A stretch of 64,000 nucleotides of DNA from Trebonia sp963795335 (lineage in GTDB: Bacteria; Actinomycetota; Actinomycetes; Streptosporangiales; Streptosporangiaceae). Below, in pieces: positions 43,589 through 53,904 of this stretch (within the stretch, counting starts at the first letter, position 1; each line of letters begins with the position of its first letter). The notes beneath the pieces were generated by a model. It had not been told where the DNA came from. It saw only the letters and a list, made by a program, of their open reading frames with translations, and made no database searches. The position numbers and the translations under genes were made by a program. The DNA lies in NCBI GenBank assembly GCA_963795335.1, contig CAWCHI010000018.1, positions 62,001 to 126,000 of the forward strand, in the 5' to 3' direction.

Positions 43589-44104
43589 TTACGCATCCAG
43601 TGACGAGGCGATTACCAAGTTGGGTCCGGTTCCCTTGCGCCCGCGCGGGCCGCGCTCGGCCGGCTGCTGGACCCGCCGCGGGCCGCCGCGGTCAGTCTCG
43701 CCCGCCAGCGGGAGCGCCGCCCAGACGGTTGTCCCGGTGCCGTCAGGGCCGTTATCGACGCCCCAGCGGAGCGACAGCCGGTCGACGATGCCCAGCCCCC
43801 GTCCGCCGACCGCGTTGGCAGCGGGCTGGTTGACCTGGGGCACCGTGGCTCCGCCGCCGTCGCTGACCGCGAGCTCGACGTACCCGTCGCCCAGCTCCCA
43901 GCGCACCTTGACCAGGCTGCCGGGCAGCGGGCTAGCGTGACGCAGGGCGTTGCTGATAAGTTCACTCAGTACAAGGCCGGCGTCACAGGCCGTGGTTTCG
44001 TACACGCCGGCATCGGACAGCTCGGCGATCAGGCGACGGCGCGCCAAGCCGACGCTGGAGGCCGCATACGGGAGCATCTGCACACCCGACGTACCCACCT
44101 CCAT
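43589..44104 (-). CDS. RsbW-like ATP-binding anti-sigma regulatory protein
   Basis: A 171-residue GHKL-fold protein: N box LSELISNALRHA, G1 segment VSDGGGATVP and G2 segment GGRGLGIVDRLSLRWG. This is the HATPase_c type found in serine kinases that hold sigma factors or phosphorylate STAS proteins, and also in many free-standing actinobacterial regulators. ATG 44104 (MEVGTSGVQML) is preferred to a longer start at 44212 because the domain begins soon after it. It is the first gene of the run that continues into the ADI-like and STAS genes. Confidence 0.87.
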   Translation of the reverse strand: MEVGTSGVQMLPYAASSVGLARRRLIAELSDAGVYETTACDAGLVLSELISNALRHASPLPGSLVKVRWELGDGYVELAVSDGGGATVPQVNQPAANAVGGRGLGIVDRLSLRWGVDNGPDGTGTTVWAALPLAGETDRGGPRRVQQPAERGPRGRKGTGPNLVIASSLDA

Positions 44105-44306
44105 ATACACCCCGCTTCGCCCGTGGAACCGTACGAACCCGGCATTGCGGCAATTCCCCGTGTGATGTCGGTGAAAACGTGAACTCAAGATTTCCGGCGT
44201 GTTATCTGACAAAATGCCCGGGCTGCGCCGGCATGACGGCGCATGCGGCCCGCCGAGGCGGTACCGTCAGATGACAGCAGCCGCCGAGATCCGAGTGAGT
44301 GTCACC

Positions 44307-45089
44307 ATGACTGACCCGACCGTCGTGGTCGACAACCTGCACGTGGTGTACCGCGTTTACGGCGCGGGCGGCAACAAGGGCACCGCCGCGACCTCGCTGA
44401 TGCGGCTGATCAAGCGGCAACGCCGGGTCTCCATCCGGGAGGTTCACGCCATCCGCGGGATCTCCTTCGTGGTCAACCACGGCGACGTGGTCGGCGTGAT
44501 CGGGCGCAACGGGTCGGGCAAGTCCACCTTGCTGCGCGCCATCGCCGGGCTGCTGCCAGCCGAGCGCGGCGCGGTCTACACCACTGGCCAGGCGGCCCTG
44601 CTGGGCGTGAACGCGGCGCTGCTGGACGACCTCACCGGCGAGCGCAACGTCGTCCTCGGCTGCCTCGCCATGGGCATGCCGCCGGCCGAGGTCAAATCCC
44701 GCTACCAGCAGATCGTTGACTTCTCCGGGGTGGGCAACTTCATCGACCTGCCGATGCGGGCCTACTCGACCGGCATGGCCCAGCGCCTGCGGTTCGCGAT
44801 CGCGTCGGCCAAGAGCCACGAGATCCTGATGATCGACGAGGCGCTGGCGACCGGCGACGCCGCGTTCCGGACCAAGAGCCACAACCGGATCAAGGAGCTG
44901 CGGGACGAGGCCGGCACGGTCTTCCTCGTCGCCCACAACCTGGGCGAGATCGAGCAGAGCTGCAACCGGGTGATCTGGATGGAGGCCGGCCAGATCCTGC
45001 GCGACAGCGACGACGTGCCCGGCGTCATCGACGAGTACCTGGCCGCGACCGGCGGAGAGCCGCGCGACCGCGAGCGGGCCCGCTTGTAA
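44307..45089 (+). CDS. Polysaccharide export-type ABC transporter ATPase
   Basis: A 260-residue ATPase of the ABC-2 subfamily that includes TagH, Wzt and mycobacterial RfbE. Walker A is GRNGSGKST, the ABC signature is YSTGMAQRLRFAIAS, Walker B is EILMIDEALATGD and the H-loop is LVAHN. The N-terminal VVVDNLHVVYRVYGAGG extension is typical of this group. The permease and sugar transferase that usually go with it are not adjacent. Starts at 44271 or 44307 are possible; I chose the one matching relatives. Confidence 0.9.
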   Translation: MTDPTVVVDNLHVVYRVYGAGGNKGTAATSLMRLIKRQRRVSIREVHAIRGISFVVNHGDVVGVIGRNGSGKSTLLRAIAGLLPAERGAVYTTGQAALLGVNAALLDDLTGERNVVLGCLAMGMPPAEVKSRYQQIVDFSGVGNFIDLPMRAYSTGMAQRLRFAIASAKSHEILMIDEALATGDAAFRTKSHNRIKELRDEAGTVFLVAHNLGEIEQSCNRVIWMEAGQILRDSDDVPGVIDEYLAATGGEPRDRERARL

Positions 45090-45090
45090 C

Positions 45091-45118
45091 GTCCCGCCCG
45101 GCCGGGGCGGGCCGGGAC
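45091..45118. terminator. GC-rich hairpin between ABC ATPase and histidine kinase genes
   Basis: GTCCCG (45091-45096) and CGGGAC (45113-45118) can pair, with further G-C pairing inside. It starts two bases after the ABC ATPase stop, between convergent genes. Pairing is partly ambiguous because the region is nearly all G and C. Confidence 0.4.
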
Positions 45119-45146
45119 AGGCCAGCCCCGGAAGGGACCAGCCCCG

Positions 45147-47073
45147 TCAGCCGTCCGCCCGCTGCAGGGTCAGCCGCATGATCGTGCCGCCCTCGGGGCG
45201 GGTCGCGGCGACCACTGTGCCGTGCTGCGCCGCGGCCAGCCGCCGGACGATGAACAGCCCGATGCCGACACCGCCGAACCGGCGGCGGTCACCGGTCTCA
45301 CCCTGGACGAAGCGGTCGAAGATCCGCTCGAGGTCCCCGGCGGCGATGCCGATGCCCTCGTCCTGGACGTCGACCTCGACCACCGGTCCGGCCGCCCGGG
45401 CGCGGACGGTGACCGTCCCGCCCGCGGGCGAGTACTTGAACGCGTTCTCCAGCAGCTGGCCGACGATGATGTCGGTTGCCATGGAGTCGCCGCTGGCCAG
45501 CGGCAGGTCGTCCGGGATGTCGCCCACCACCTGGTGCCGGTCGGACAGCGGGCTGAACGACACCACCGCCGCCCGCAGCAACGCCGCCAGGTCGAACGGC
45601 CCGTTGGTGACCGGGAGCGCGTCGGCTCCCGCCCGCGCGCCCAGCAGCAGCTGCTCGACCAGGCGGCCGAGAGACCCGGCACGCTCGGCGATGGTCCGCA
45701 CGGCCGTGCGCCGGTCGCTGTCCGACAGCTGCTCCCACCGGCTCGCCAGGGTCGAGGCGAATCCCTGGACTACGGTGATCGGCGTGCGCAGCTCGTGGCT
45801 GGTCGTCGCCAGGAACAGGTCCTTGGCCTCTTCCAGCTCCTTCGCCGAGGTCACGTCGCGGAAGTCGACCACCTGCTCGCCGCTGTCGCCGAGCTCGGTG
45901 CAGAGAACGTCGATCCAGCGCTCGTTGGGCAGCTTGTGGGTCTGCCGTTCGCCCGGCGCAGGCAGCGGGAACGGCGGCGGACCGCCCATCACCTCGCCCG
46001 CCTGGGTGCCGGTGATCGTGGTGGCGGCCGGGTTCCACTGCCGGACGTTGCCCAGCCCGTCGAGCACGGCGATGCCGTCGGCGCTGCCGTCAATGACGGC
46101 CCGCTCGTGCGCTCGCTGCCGGACGACCTCCTCGAACGCCATCGCGTTGGTCAGGGCCACCCCGGCGTGGCCGGCCAGCAGCTCGAGCAGTTCGAGTTCG
46201 ATATGGCTGAGCGTCCGGCGGCTGTAGAGGGCATAGAGCGCGCCGTAAGGGCGGCCGCCAACGTGGGACAGGCTGAGCGCGATGGTGTGCAGGCCCGGCA
46301 GCGCCGACCAGATGAGGTCGTCGAACCCGCCCGCATCGCCGGTCGCCATCATCACCGTCTTGCCCGACCGCAGCAGTTCCCCGACCAGGCTGCTTGACAG
46401 CGAGGCGATCCGGCCGCGGAGCCGGGCCGGGCAGCCCGGCGGTGGAAACCAGCCGGAGCCGGTCCTCCTCGATGAGGACGAACCCGCCCGCGTCGGCCCC
46501 GGTCAGCTCGCGCAGGCTGGCGGCGATGCGGTCGAGGACCGACTCCAGGTCGCGCTGGGCGTTCATGTCGGCGACCACGTCGCCCAGCCGGCGGACCACG
46601 CGGGCCCGTTCGGCCATGTAGTGCCGGGCGACGTCGTCCTCGCCGGTCTGGTGGCAGATGTTGACCCAGCCGATCACTTCGCCGCTCGCGTCGGTCAGCG
46701 CACTGGTGTCGATCCGCACGTCGAGCATGGAGCCGTCCTTGCGGATCCGCCGGGTGGCGAAGGAGACTTGCCCGCCGCCCCTGACCCGCTCGAAGACCGC
46801 GTTGTGCTCGGCCGCGTGCTCCTCGGGGATGGTGGGCGGCTCCTGGCCGATGACTTCTCCCGCCGACCAGCCGAACATGCGCTCCGCGGCCGGGTTCCAC
46901 AGCATGACGGTACGGTCGGTGTTGAACGCGACGATGGCGTCGGCCGCCGACTCGATGACCGCGCGCGCGGTCGCGTCGACCCGCTCCCGGTCACCGCGGC
47001 CCGCCGGCTGACTGGGAGGCGGGCTGCTGCCCGCGCCCGGGCGCCACGCTGGGTGCGCCTGCTCTGCCACCAC
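45147..47073 (-). CDS. PAS-GAF-PAS sensor histidine kinase (one frameshift)
   Basis: A soluble sensor kinase of about 642 residues. After a GTG start at 47073, a PAS domain (DAIVAFNTDRTVMLWNPAAE; MFGWSAGEVIGQ), a GAF domain (DLESVLDRIAASLRELTGAD) and a second PAS (GIAVLDGLGNVRQWNPAA) lead to HisKA with LATTSHELRTPITVVQG and HATPase with LLENAFKYSPAGG and GVGIGLFIVRRLAA. The frame shifts once near 46425, where one G looks extra; the joined sequence continues as IASLSSSLVGELLRSGKTVM. There is no transmembrane helix and no response regulator gene nearby, so the partner is unknown. Confidence 0.88.
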
Positions 47074-47393
47074 ACCTTCATGGTGCCACTCGGCCCGCCC
47101 CTGGGCAGCGGAAACCTGTTACTTAACTGCCTCACGGGACCTGTATGACACTGTAAAATGTCCGTTTCCAGAGGGGTTTCTGGTGTTACTGGTCCTACGG
47201 ACGGTGACTGACGTCACCGGCTCCTGACGCCGGCCTCGCCCATGGAATCCGGTCAGCTTCCGCTTCCGCGGGCCGCATAACTCCGCCGTTAACGGGCAAA
47301 TTGTCAGCTACAGCAGGCGTTCCGCTTAACTTCGGCGAAGATACTTGCTATAAGAAAACTATTGAGCTCCAGTGGCCGCTAGGACGCGCCGAG
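47074..47393. other. Divergent regulatory region of the kinase and UspA genes
   Basis: These 320 bases separate the histidine kinase and the universal stress gene. A 7-bp inverted repeat with a 4-base centre lies at 47212-47229. A TATAAG hexamer at 47349-47354, 40 bp before the uspA start, could be a -10 element, with a weak -35. No gene is supported here. Confidence 0.45.
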
Positions 47394-47927
47394 ATGGATC
47401 AGCCTTCACAGCATGAGGGGACGCCTGAGCCGCGGCGACCCGAGCGCAGCGGGCAGCACCGGCCGCGTCCGGAGCCGGTGCAGCACGTCGCGCAGACGCG
47501 CCCGATGGCCCTCGCGCACCCCGTCATCGCCGGGTACAACGGGTCGGCGTCCGCCCGCAACGCCCTTGCCTACGCCGCCGGGATGGCCCGGCGTCTCGGG
47601 CGGCCGCTGCTCATGGTCTACGTCACTTCTCCCGGGGTCTACTGCGAGCCGCTAACCGGCCAGGTGGTGGGGTTGCTGCGGGACACCGACACGCTCGAGC
47701 GCTGGCTGCTGACCGAGCTCGACCAGTCCGCCGATGCCTCCGGCCTGGAGGTGCACGTGCGCACCCGGCGCGGTAACCCGGCCCGGGAGCTGTCGCTGAT
47801 CGCGGCCGAGTTCTGCGCCGACGCGCTGGTCATCGGGGCCCCGCGGCACTTCTGGCATCATCTGACCGGATCCGTGCCGGGCTGGCTGGCCCGCAACGCC
47901 CGCTGCCCGGTCATCGTTGTGCCGTAG
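47394..47927 (+). CDS. Universal stress protein family (UspA)
   Basis: A 177-residue protein with one Usp domain: VIAGYNGSASARNALAYAAG, RPLLMVYVTSP and the late ADALVIGAPRHFWHHLTGSV followed by ARNARCPVIVVP, which matches the G-x2-G-x9-G(S/T) ATP-site region. The first 35 residues are a charged, disordered lead. ATG 47394 (MDQPSQHEG) is chosen over a longer start because the extra upstream residues have no coding character. Confidence 0.88.
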   Translation: MDQPSQHEGTPEPRRPERSGQHRPRPEPVQHVAQTRPMALAHPVIAGYNGSASARNALAYAAGMARRLGRPLLMVYVTSPGVYCEPLTGQVVGLLRDTDTLERWLLTELDQSADASGLEVHVRTRRGNPARELSLIAAEFCADALVIGAPRHFWHHLTGSVPGWLARNARCPVIVVP

Positions 47928-47943
47928 GCGCATCCCGGCGGAG

Positions 47944-48861
47944 TCAGCCGCGCCGCCACCGCCAGGCTCGCCTGGTTCCAGGCGGGGCGGCGTGAGGTGC
48001 CCGCCGGGCGCTGCCGGACAGGAGCAGCAGTGCGATCGTCGTGTCGTCCCGGCTGCCCTGGGCGGACGCGCACTGCTCGGCCCACCGCTGGACCTGCCCG
48101 GTGAACCAGTCGTGCTCGTGCTCGGCCGCCAGCCCGGCTAGCTCCCGGGCCACGGCCGGCTGCCACGGGTCAGCCGCCTGCGCGTTTCCGTATCCGTCGG
48201 TGCCCAGCAGCAGCGCCAGCAGTGGCTCGCTCCTCAGGTGGTGGGCCGCGACCCGGAACGAGCTGACCGCGCCCCGCTGGCACAGGCTGGTCGTGTGAAA
48301 GCCGTCGAGCCGGTCATCCCCGCCGACTGGCGTCCAGGCAGTGCCGTCGGGCCGCACCGCGAGCATGTCACCGTCGCCGATCTGCCCGCAGACCAGCCAG
48401 CCCCCGGCGATAAGGGCAACCAGCAGGGTGGATCCGTAGGGGATGTCAGGGGCATCGCCAGCCGCGTCGAGCGCGGCCTGTTCCGCGGGCGCGTACGGGT
48501 GCCCCGCCTGGTGGCGGGCGACGAGCTCGCGCCAGCGAGTGACGACGGCGGCCGGCAGCTGGTCGCGCAGCGCCTCCGCCTGAGCGGCGGTCCACTCTCC
48601 GGCCGCTTCGGGGACCAGCCCGGCAGCCAGCTCAGTGACGACCGCGCAGCCGGCCCGGACCGCCAGCAGCGACCCGGCCAGGCTGCGGAAATGACGCCTG
48701 GCCCCATGCCCGTCCGCGACCGCCGCGACCACCCCGCCGGCAGGCCCGGCGGCCTGGTACCCGACGTTGTCCTCATTGGGCAAGTGCAGTTCGGCGTGCG
48801 CCGCGCCGCGGGCGGTGCCGGTGCTGACCCGCCACCTGGCGTGCTCAGGGATGCTGCTCAT
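47944..48861 (-). CDS. PP2C-type serine/threonine phosphatase-like protein
   Basis: A 305-residue protein. PP2C metal motifs are present: LPNEDNVGY, VAAVADGHGARRHFRS, GSTLLVALIAGGWLVCGQIG, then DGDMLAVRPDG and a late SRDDTTIALLL. It is separate from the pstP gene in the next cluster. It may dephosphorylate proteins of a partner-switching pathway, a use often seen in actinomycetes. It converges with uspA at 16 bp. Confidence 0.85.
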   Translation of the reverse strand: MSSIPEHARWRVSTGTARGAAHAELHLPNEDNVGYQAAGPAGGVVAAVADGHGARRHFRSLAGSLLAVRAGCAVVTELAAGLVPEAAGEWTAAQAEALRDQLPAAVVTRWRELVARHQAGHPYAPAEQAALDAAGDAPDIPYGSTLLVALIAGGWLVCGQIGDGDMLAVRPDGTAWTPVGGDDRLDGFHTTSLCQRGAVSSFRVAAHHLRSEPLLALLLGTDGYGNAQAADPWQPAVARELAGLAAEHEHDWFTGQVQRWAEQCASAQGSRDDTTIALLLLSGSARRAPHAAPPGTRRAWRWRRG

Positions 48862-49130
48862 GGCGTCAGAGATCGTGTCCTGGTTGAAGAGCGCGGCGGA
48901 TAAACGGGAACTCGGCTCCCGACGGAGATTTTCCGTTATTCCAGCGCCATGATCAACGCGCTGAAGCTAAAGCGCCAGTCAGGTGACCCGTGATCGCTCG
49001 GCGTAATGGCGAAGCAACCTACCGTCGGGCTCATCTGCATTGCGGGCCAGATAATCTGCCCGCGGGAGAAATGGCGAAGGCGACCACGGTGCCGACTGTT
49101 CAGCACATAGGTCGCCCAACCGCCTTCGCG

Positions 49131-49213
49131 TGGGCGAGGAGGGATTTGAACCCTCACATCCTTTCGGACACACGGACCTGAACCGTGCGCGTCTGCCGTT
49201 CCGCCACTCGCCC
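49131..49213 (-). tRNA. tRNA-Leu (anticodon CAG)
   Basis: An 83-nt class II tRNA. GGGCGAG pairs with CTCGCCC, the D-arm region reads TGGCGGAACGGCAGACGC, the anticodon loop holds CAG and the variable arm is long. The discriminator base is A and CCA is not encoded. Confidence 0.95.
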
Positions 49214-49306
49214 CAAGCAAGGACGACTTACGTTAGCACGGCGGCCGGTGTGCTCGGACCCCGGATAACATCAGATGCGTAACAGGCCTGGAGGGAGGCT
49301 CAGCGG

Positions 49307-50062
49307 GTGGGAGTTCTGCAGCGCTTTGAACGACGGCTTGAGGGCATGGTCGAGGGCACCTTTGCCCGGGTTTTCAAGTCGGAACTGCAGCCAGTGGAGG
49401 TGGCCAGCGCGATCCAGCACGAGATGGACGAGCGCGCGGCCATCGTTGCCCGCGGCCGTACGCTGGTGCCGAACGACTTCGTCGTCGAGATCGCCCAGCC
49501 CGACGCCGAGCGGCTTGACATCCTGGTTGAGAGCCTGAGCCTGGAGCTCGCCACGCTGGCCCGGGATCATGCCAAGGAGCAGGGTTACTCGTTTGTCGGG
49601 CCGGTGCGGATCCGCTTCGAGGGGGTCCCTGACCTGTCGACCGGGATGTTCCGCATCCGGTCAGGCGTGATACGCGGGCACACGGTGGAGGCGGGCGAGG
49701 TCCGCCAGCCGGTGAGCGACCTGCCGCGGGGCGGCGGCGCTCATTTCCCTGGCCGGCCCCGCCTGGTGGTCGCCGGATCACAGCCGGGGACCGGGGTTGA
49801 GGCGGGCAGCACGTACGAGTTGCAGACCCCGGTGACCCTGCTCGGCCGGGGCACGGACTGCGACCTGCGGATGGTCGACGCGGGGGTGTCGCGGCACCAT
49901 GCCGAGCTGCGGGTGGAGGAAGGCCAGGTCGTCCTGGTCGACCTCGGCTCGACCAACGGCACACTGGTGAACGGGCAGCCGATGCGCCGGGTCGTGCTCA
50001 CTGACGGCACCAATGTCACTCTTGGCCGCACCACTATGGTTTTCCACCAGGACCGGTACTGA
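49307..50062 (+). CDS. fhaA: FHA-domain protein FhaA
   Basis: A 251-residue protein with an N-terminal DUF3662 domain (residues 1-115, with LQRFERRLEGMVEGTFARVF) and a C-terminal FHA domain (about 165-251) that binds phosphothreonine: LGRGTDCDLRMVDAGVSRHH and GSTNGTLVNGQ. It links the PknA/PknB kinases to peptidoglycan synthesis and cell-wall growth in actinomycetes. The GTG at 49307 sits behind a purine-rich site. It is the first gene of the cell-wall signalling cluster. Confidence 0.95.
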   Translation: MGVLQRFERRLEGMVEGTFARVFKSELQPVEVASAIQHEMDERAAIVARGRTLVPNDFVVEIAQPDAERLDILVESLSLELATLARDHAKEQGYSFVGPVRIRFEGVPDLSTGMFRIRSGVIRGHTVEAGEVRQPVSDLPRGGGAHFPGRPRLVVAGSQPGTGVEAGSTYELQTPVTLLGRGTDCDLRMVDAGVSRHHAELRVEEGQVVLVDLGSTNGTLVNGQPMRRVVLTDGTNVTLGRTTMVFHQDRY

Positions 50063-50166
50063 CGGGCCGTCCGCTAGCGGCCAGACGGGCTCCAGAAGGC
50101 GAAGGAGTGGCTACCCTTTAGGGCAGCCAACCGATCGCGACGCAGAAGCCGAGGACATAGCACGTA

Positions 50167-50661
50167 ATGAACGCGCTCACCCTTACCCTCATCAGGGTGG
50201 CCTTCCTGGCCGTTCTGTGGCTTTTCGTGATCGCGGCGATCGGTGTCGTCCGCACGGACCTGCTGGGCACGGTGACGTCGAAGATGCGCCGGGCACGCAA
50301 CCAGCAGCAGCCCCCCGTCCAGCAGCCGCGTCCGGCCAAGCCCGCCAAGCCGGCCAAGCCGGGACGCGGGACTCCCCGTTTCCTCGTTGTCACCGAGGGC
50401 GCGCTGGCGGGCATGAGCATCGACCTGACCGATCAGCAGATCACGATGGGCCGGGCGAATGACGCCACGCTCGTCCTTAACGACGACTACGCTTCCACCT
50501 ATCATGCCCGGATTTTTCCGCAGGACGGGCAGTGGTTCGTTGAGGACCTCGGCTCCACCAACGGCACCTACCTGGACCGGCAGAAGGTAGTCCGGCAGAC
50601 CCCGGTGCCCGTAGGCGTGCCCATTCGCATCGGAAAGACCGTTCTGGAACTGCGCAGATGA
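50167..50661 (+). CDS. fhaB: FHA-domain membrane protein FhaB
   Basis: A 164-residue protein with one N-terminal transmembrane helix (LIRVAFLAVLWLFVIAAIGV), a Pro/Lys/Gln-rich linker (AKPAKPAKPGRG) and a C-terminal FHA domain with MGRANDATLVLNDDYAST and GSTNGTYLDRQ. In mycobacteria FhaB (FipA) is phosphorylated by PknA and acts with FtsZ in division. It overlaps the pstP start by four bases (ATGA). Confidence 0.95.
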   Translation: MNALTLTLIRVAFLAVLWLFVIAAIGVVRTDLLGTVTSKMRRARNQQQPPVQQPRPAKPAKPAKPGRGTPRFLVVTEGALAGMSIDLTDQQITMGRANDATLVLNDDYASTYHARIFPQDGQWFVEDLGSTNGTYLDRQKVVRQTPVPVGVPIRIGKTVLELRR

Positions 50662-52449
50662 CACTAGCCCTGAGATACGCGGTACGGTCCGACGTCGGTC
50701 TCCTCCGGGAGGGGAACGAGGACTCGGCGTATGCCGGACCGCACCTCCTCGCGGTCGCGGACGGTATGGGCGGGCATGCGGCCGGCGAGGTGGCGAGCGC
50801 CGCCACGATCACCACGATCGCCCCGCTCGACGTCGAGGACCCGGGGCCGGACCTGGTCAGCGCGCTCGCGGACGCCGTCGCGACGGCCAACCTGCGGCTC
50901 CAGGAGCTGATCATCTCCGACCCGGCCATCGAGGGCATGGGCACCACACTGACCGCCCTGCTGTGGGCCGACGGCTACGCCGCGCTCTGCCACATCGGCG
51001 ACTCGCGGGCCTACCTGCTCCGCGACGGCCAGTTCGTGCAGATCACCCACGACCACACGCTGGTCCAGTCGCTAGTCGACGAGGGCAAGATCACCGAAGA
51101 CGACGTCGCCACCCACCCGCACCGGTCGCTGCTGCTGCGCGCCCTGGACGGGCGGACGATCGCCGAGCCCGACCTGGCGCCCCTCGAGACCTACCCGGGC
51201 GACCGTTACCTGCTCTGCTCCGACGGCCTGTCGGGGGTCGTGACCGAGCAGACCCTGCACCAGGCGCTCGGCTCGATCCCCGACCCCGACAAGGCGGCGC
51301 TGCGCCTGGTCGAGCTGGCCATCAAGGGCGGGGGACCGGACAACATCACCTGCATCGTGGCCGACGTCATCGACGCGCACAGCAGCCGGGTGCCGCCGAC
51401 CTGGCAGCCGGTGTTCGCGGGCGCGGCGACCAACGGCGCCCCGTCGGACCCGCGCTCGCCGGCCACGCAGAACTCGCCCGCGACGAGGGCGATGCGGCTG
51501 AGCCGGACCGCTCCCCAGCCGACCGTGCCGGACGAACCCGCCACCGGGATCTGGCCGTCCGGCGGCCACCGGGGTGGCGACTACACCGGCGCCTTCGACA
51601 CCAGCCCGTTCGACACCGGGGGTTTCGAGCGTGACGACTGGCAGCCCGAGCAGGACCCGCGGGATACCAGGATCAGGGACACGACCTCGTTCGAGCGCCC
51701 GGATGACTTCCCCGGGCCCGGGCCTGACCGGGACGCAGGGCCCGCGGGCGACCGCGGCCGTGGCGGCGGGCACCGGGCCGGGCGCCGCCGGTACGCGGAT
51801 GACGAGTACGCCCCGCGCGGCAAGGCGCCGGTGGCCCATCGTCACCGCCTCCCTCGTGCTGCTGGTCCTGCTCGTGGGCGGTGGCGGCTACGGCTTCTGG
51901 CGCTACAACCAGGGCCAGTACTACGTCGGCGAGCAGAACGGTTACGTCGCCATTTTCCGCGGTACCAACCAGACCCTGGCCGGGATCAGCCTCTCCAGCC
52001 TGGTCCAGCGGTCCACCCTGCAGGTCAGCCAGCTGCGCAGCAGCGACCAGTCGGGGCTCACGCAGACGATCTCGCAGGACAACGTGAGCGACGCCCAGCA
52101 GCTCATCGACCAGCTCCAGGGGCAGGTCAGCCAGTGCCGGTCGCAGTGGGAGGCGGTCGCCGCGTGGCCCGCGGCCAACGCCAAATACCAGGCCGAGGTG
52201 TCCGCCGCGAGCAAGAGCCACGGCAAGATCAAGGTGCCCGCCGGGGACAACCCGGGCCCGCAGCCGAACGCGCCGGACGCGGCTAACTGCGCGTCGGCGA
52301 CCGCGCTGGGCATCACGATCCCGGCCAGCCAGCAGCCGTCGACCGCGCCCTCGTTGGCGCCGGGCGCCGGGGCGTCCGGCCAGGCGAGCGGGAGCGCGAC
52401 GCCGCGTTCCTCGGCGAAGGCGTCCCCGACTGCGCAGGCGGCCGCGTGA
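50658..52449 (+). CDS. pstP: PP2C phosphatase PstP (one frameshift)
   Basis: The phosphatase that reverses PknA/PknB signalling. PP2C domain (residues 1-240): REGNEDSAYAG, VADGMGGHAAGEVAS, GTTLTALLWADG, GDSRAYLLRDG and GGGPDNITCI. A long disordered region, a transmembrane helix (VTASLVLLVLLVGGGGYGFW) and an extracellular domain complete it. The frame shifts near 51825, just before the transmembrane helix. The corrected length is about 597 residues. It overlaps rodA by four bases. Confidence 0.93.
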
Positions 52450-53904
52450 GCAGCATGACAATGCCCTCTCCGGCGGTGGCGCGAACTCGCCGGAGGAGGC
52501 GCCCGCCCGGCGGCGGTCCACCGAGCTGTGGATGGTGCTGTTCGCGCTCGGCATCGTCGCGTTCGCGTTCGCCAACGTCGCCTTCAGCCTCAAGGGCCAG
52601 CGCTTCTCGACTATTTTCGAGTACATCGCCGCGTTTGCGGTGATCGTCCTCGGGGCCCACCTCGCGGTCCGCCGCTGGGCTCCGTTCGCGGACCCGCTCC
52701 TGCTGCCGATCGCGACCCTGCTCAACGGGCTCGGGATCGTCATGATCTACCGGCTCAACCAGGCGGGCCGTTACGGCAACCCGAGCGCCAGCGGCGAGCC
52801 CGATCTCCACCCTGAGCTCGTCGGCCACCGACGCCCAGATCATCTACTCGGTGCTCGGCGTGGCCGTATTCGTGCTGTTCCTCGCGTTCATCAAGGACAT
52901 CAGGACCCTGCAGCCGTACACCTACCTGCTCGGCCTGATCGGCATCCTCCTGATCGCCATCCCCGCCCTGCTGCCGTCGAGCATCAGCGGCGTGGCCGGC
53001 ACCGGCGCCAAGATCCAGATCTCCATCGGCGGGTTCTCCTTCCAGCCGGAGGAGTTCGGCAAGCTGCTGCTGGCCGCGTCCTTTGCCAGCTACCTGGTCG
53101 TCAACGGCACGCAAGCTGTCGCTGCTGACCGAGAAGTGGTGGATCTTCAGCCTGCCCCGGCGGCGTGACCTCGGCCCGATCGTGGTGGTCTGGGCGGTCA
53201 GCATGCTGCTGCTGATCTTCGAGAGCGACATCGGCACCAGTGCGGTCTTCATGGGCCTGTTCGTGGCGATGCTCTATATCGCCACCGGGCGGCGGTCGTG
53301 GGCGGTGCTGGGGTTCCTGATGTTCGTCATTGGCGCCTTCCTGGCCTCGCGGCTGGTCTCCCACGTGGGGCAGCGATTCGAGATCTGGCTCCACCCGTTC
53401 AGCAACGCCAACCTGCTGCAGGGCAATCAGCTGTCGTACCAGCTGGTGCAGGGGCTGTACGGGATGGGCAACGGCGGCCTGCTCGGCCGGGGGCTCGGCA
53501 ACGGGCAGCCGTTCTGGACCCCGCTGGTGCAGAGTGACCTGATCTTCACCGCCTTCGGCGAGGAGATCGGCCTGGCCGGGGTGATGGTGCTGCTGTTGCT
53601 CTACGGGCTCTTCGTCCAGCGCGGCCTGCGGACCGCGATGCTGGTCAAGGACGATTACTCCAAGCTGCTCGCCTCGGGCCTGTCCTTCATGTTCGCGCTG
53701 CAGGTGTTCGTGATCGTGGGCGGCGTCACCCGGCTGATCCCGCTGACCGGTATCACCACCCCGTTCCTGTCCCAGGGCGGGTCGAGCATGATCTCCAGCT
53801 GGCTGCTGGTCGCAGTGCTGGCGCGGCTGAGCGATGCCGCGCGCCGCCCGGCGCCGCGGCCGATCCAGGACGAGGGGATGACGCAGGTGGTGTCGTTGCG
53901 TTGA
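52446..53904 (+). CDS. rodA: RodA/FtsW-family peptidoglycan polymerase (three frameshifts)
   Basis: A SEDS glycosyltransferase with about ten transmembrane helices, working with the neighbouring transpeptidase PbpA. Recognisable segments are LWMVLFALGIVAFAFANVAF, FVLFLAFIKDIRTLQPYTYL, GGFSFQPEEFGKLLLAASFA, LLLIFESDIGTSAVFMGLF and FGEEIGLAGVMVLLLLYGLF. Shifts lie near 52487, 52806 and 53112. The GTG start overlaps the pstP stop. In Mycobacterium the same order (pstP, rodA, pbpA, pknA, pknB) is found. Confidence 0.92.
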
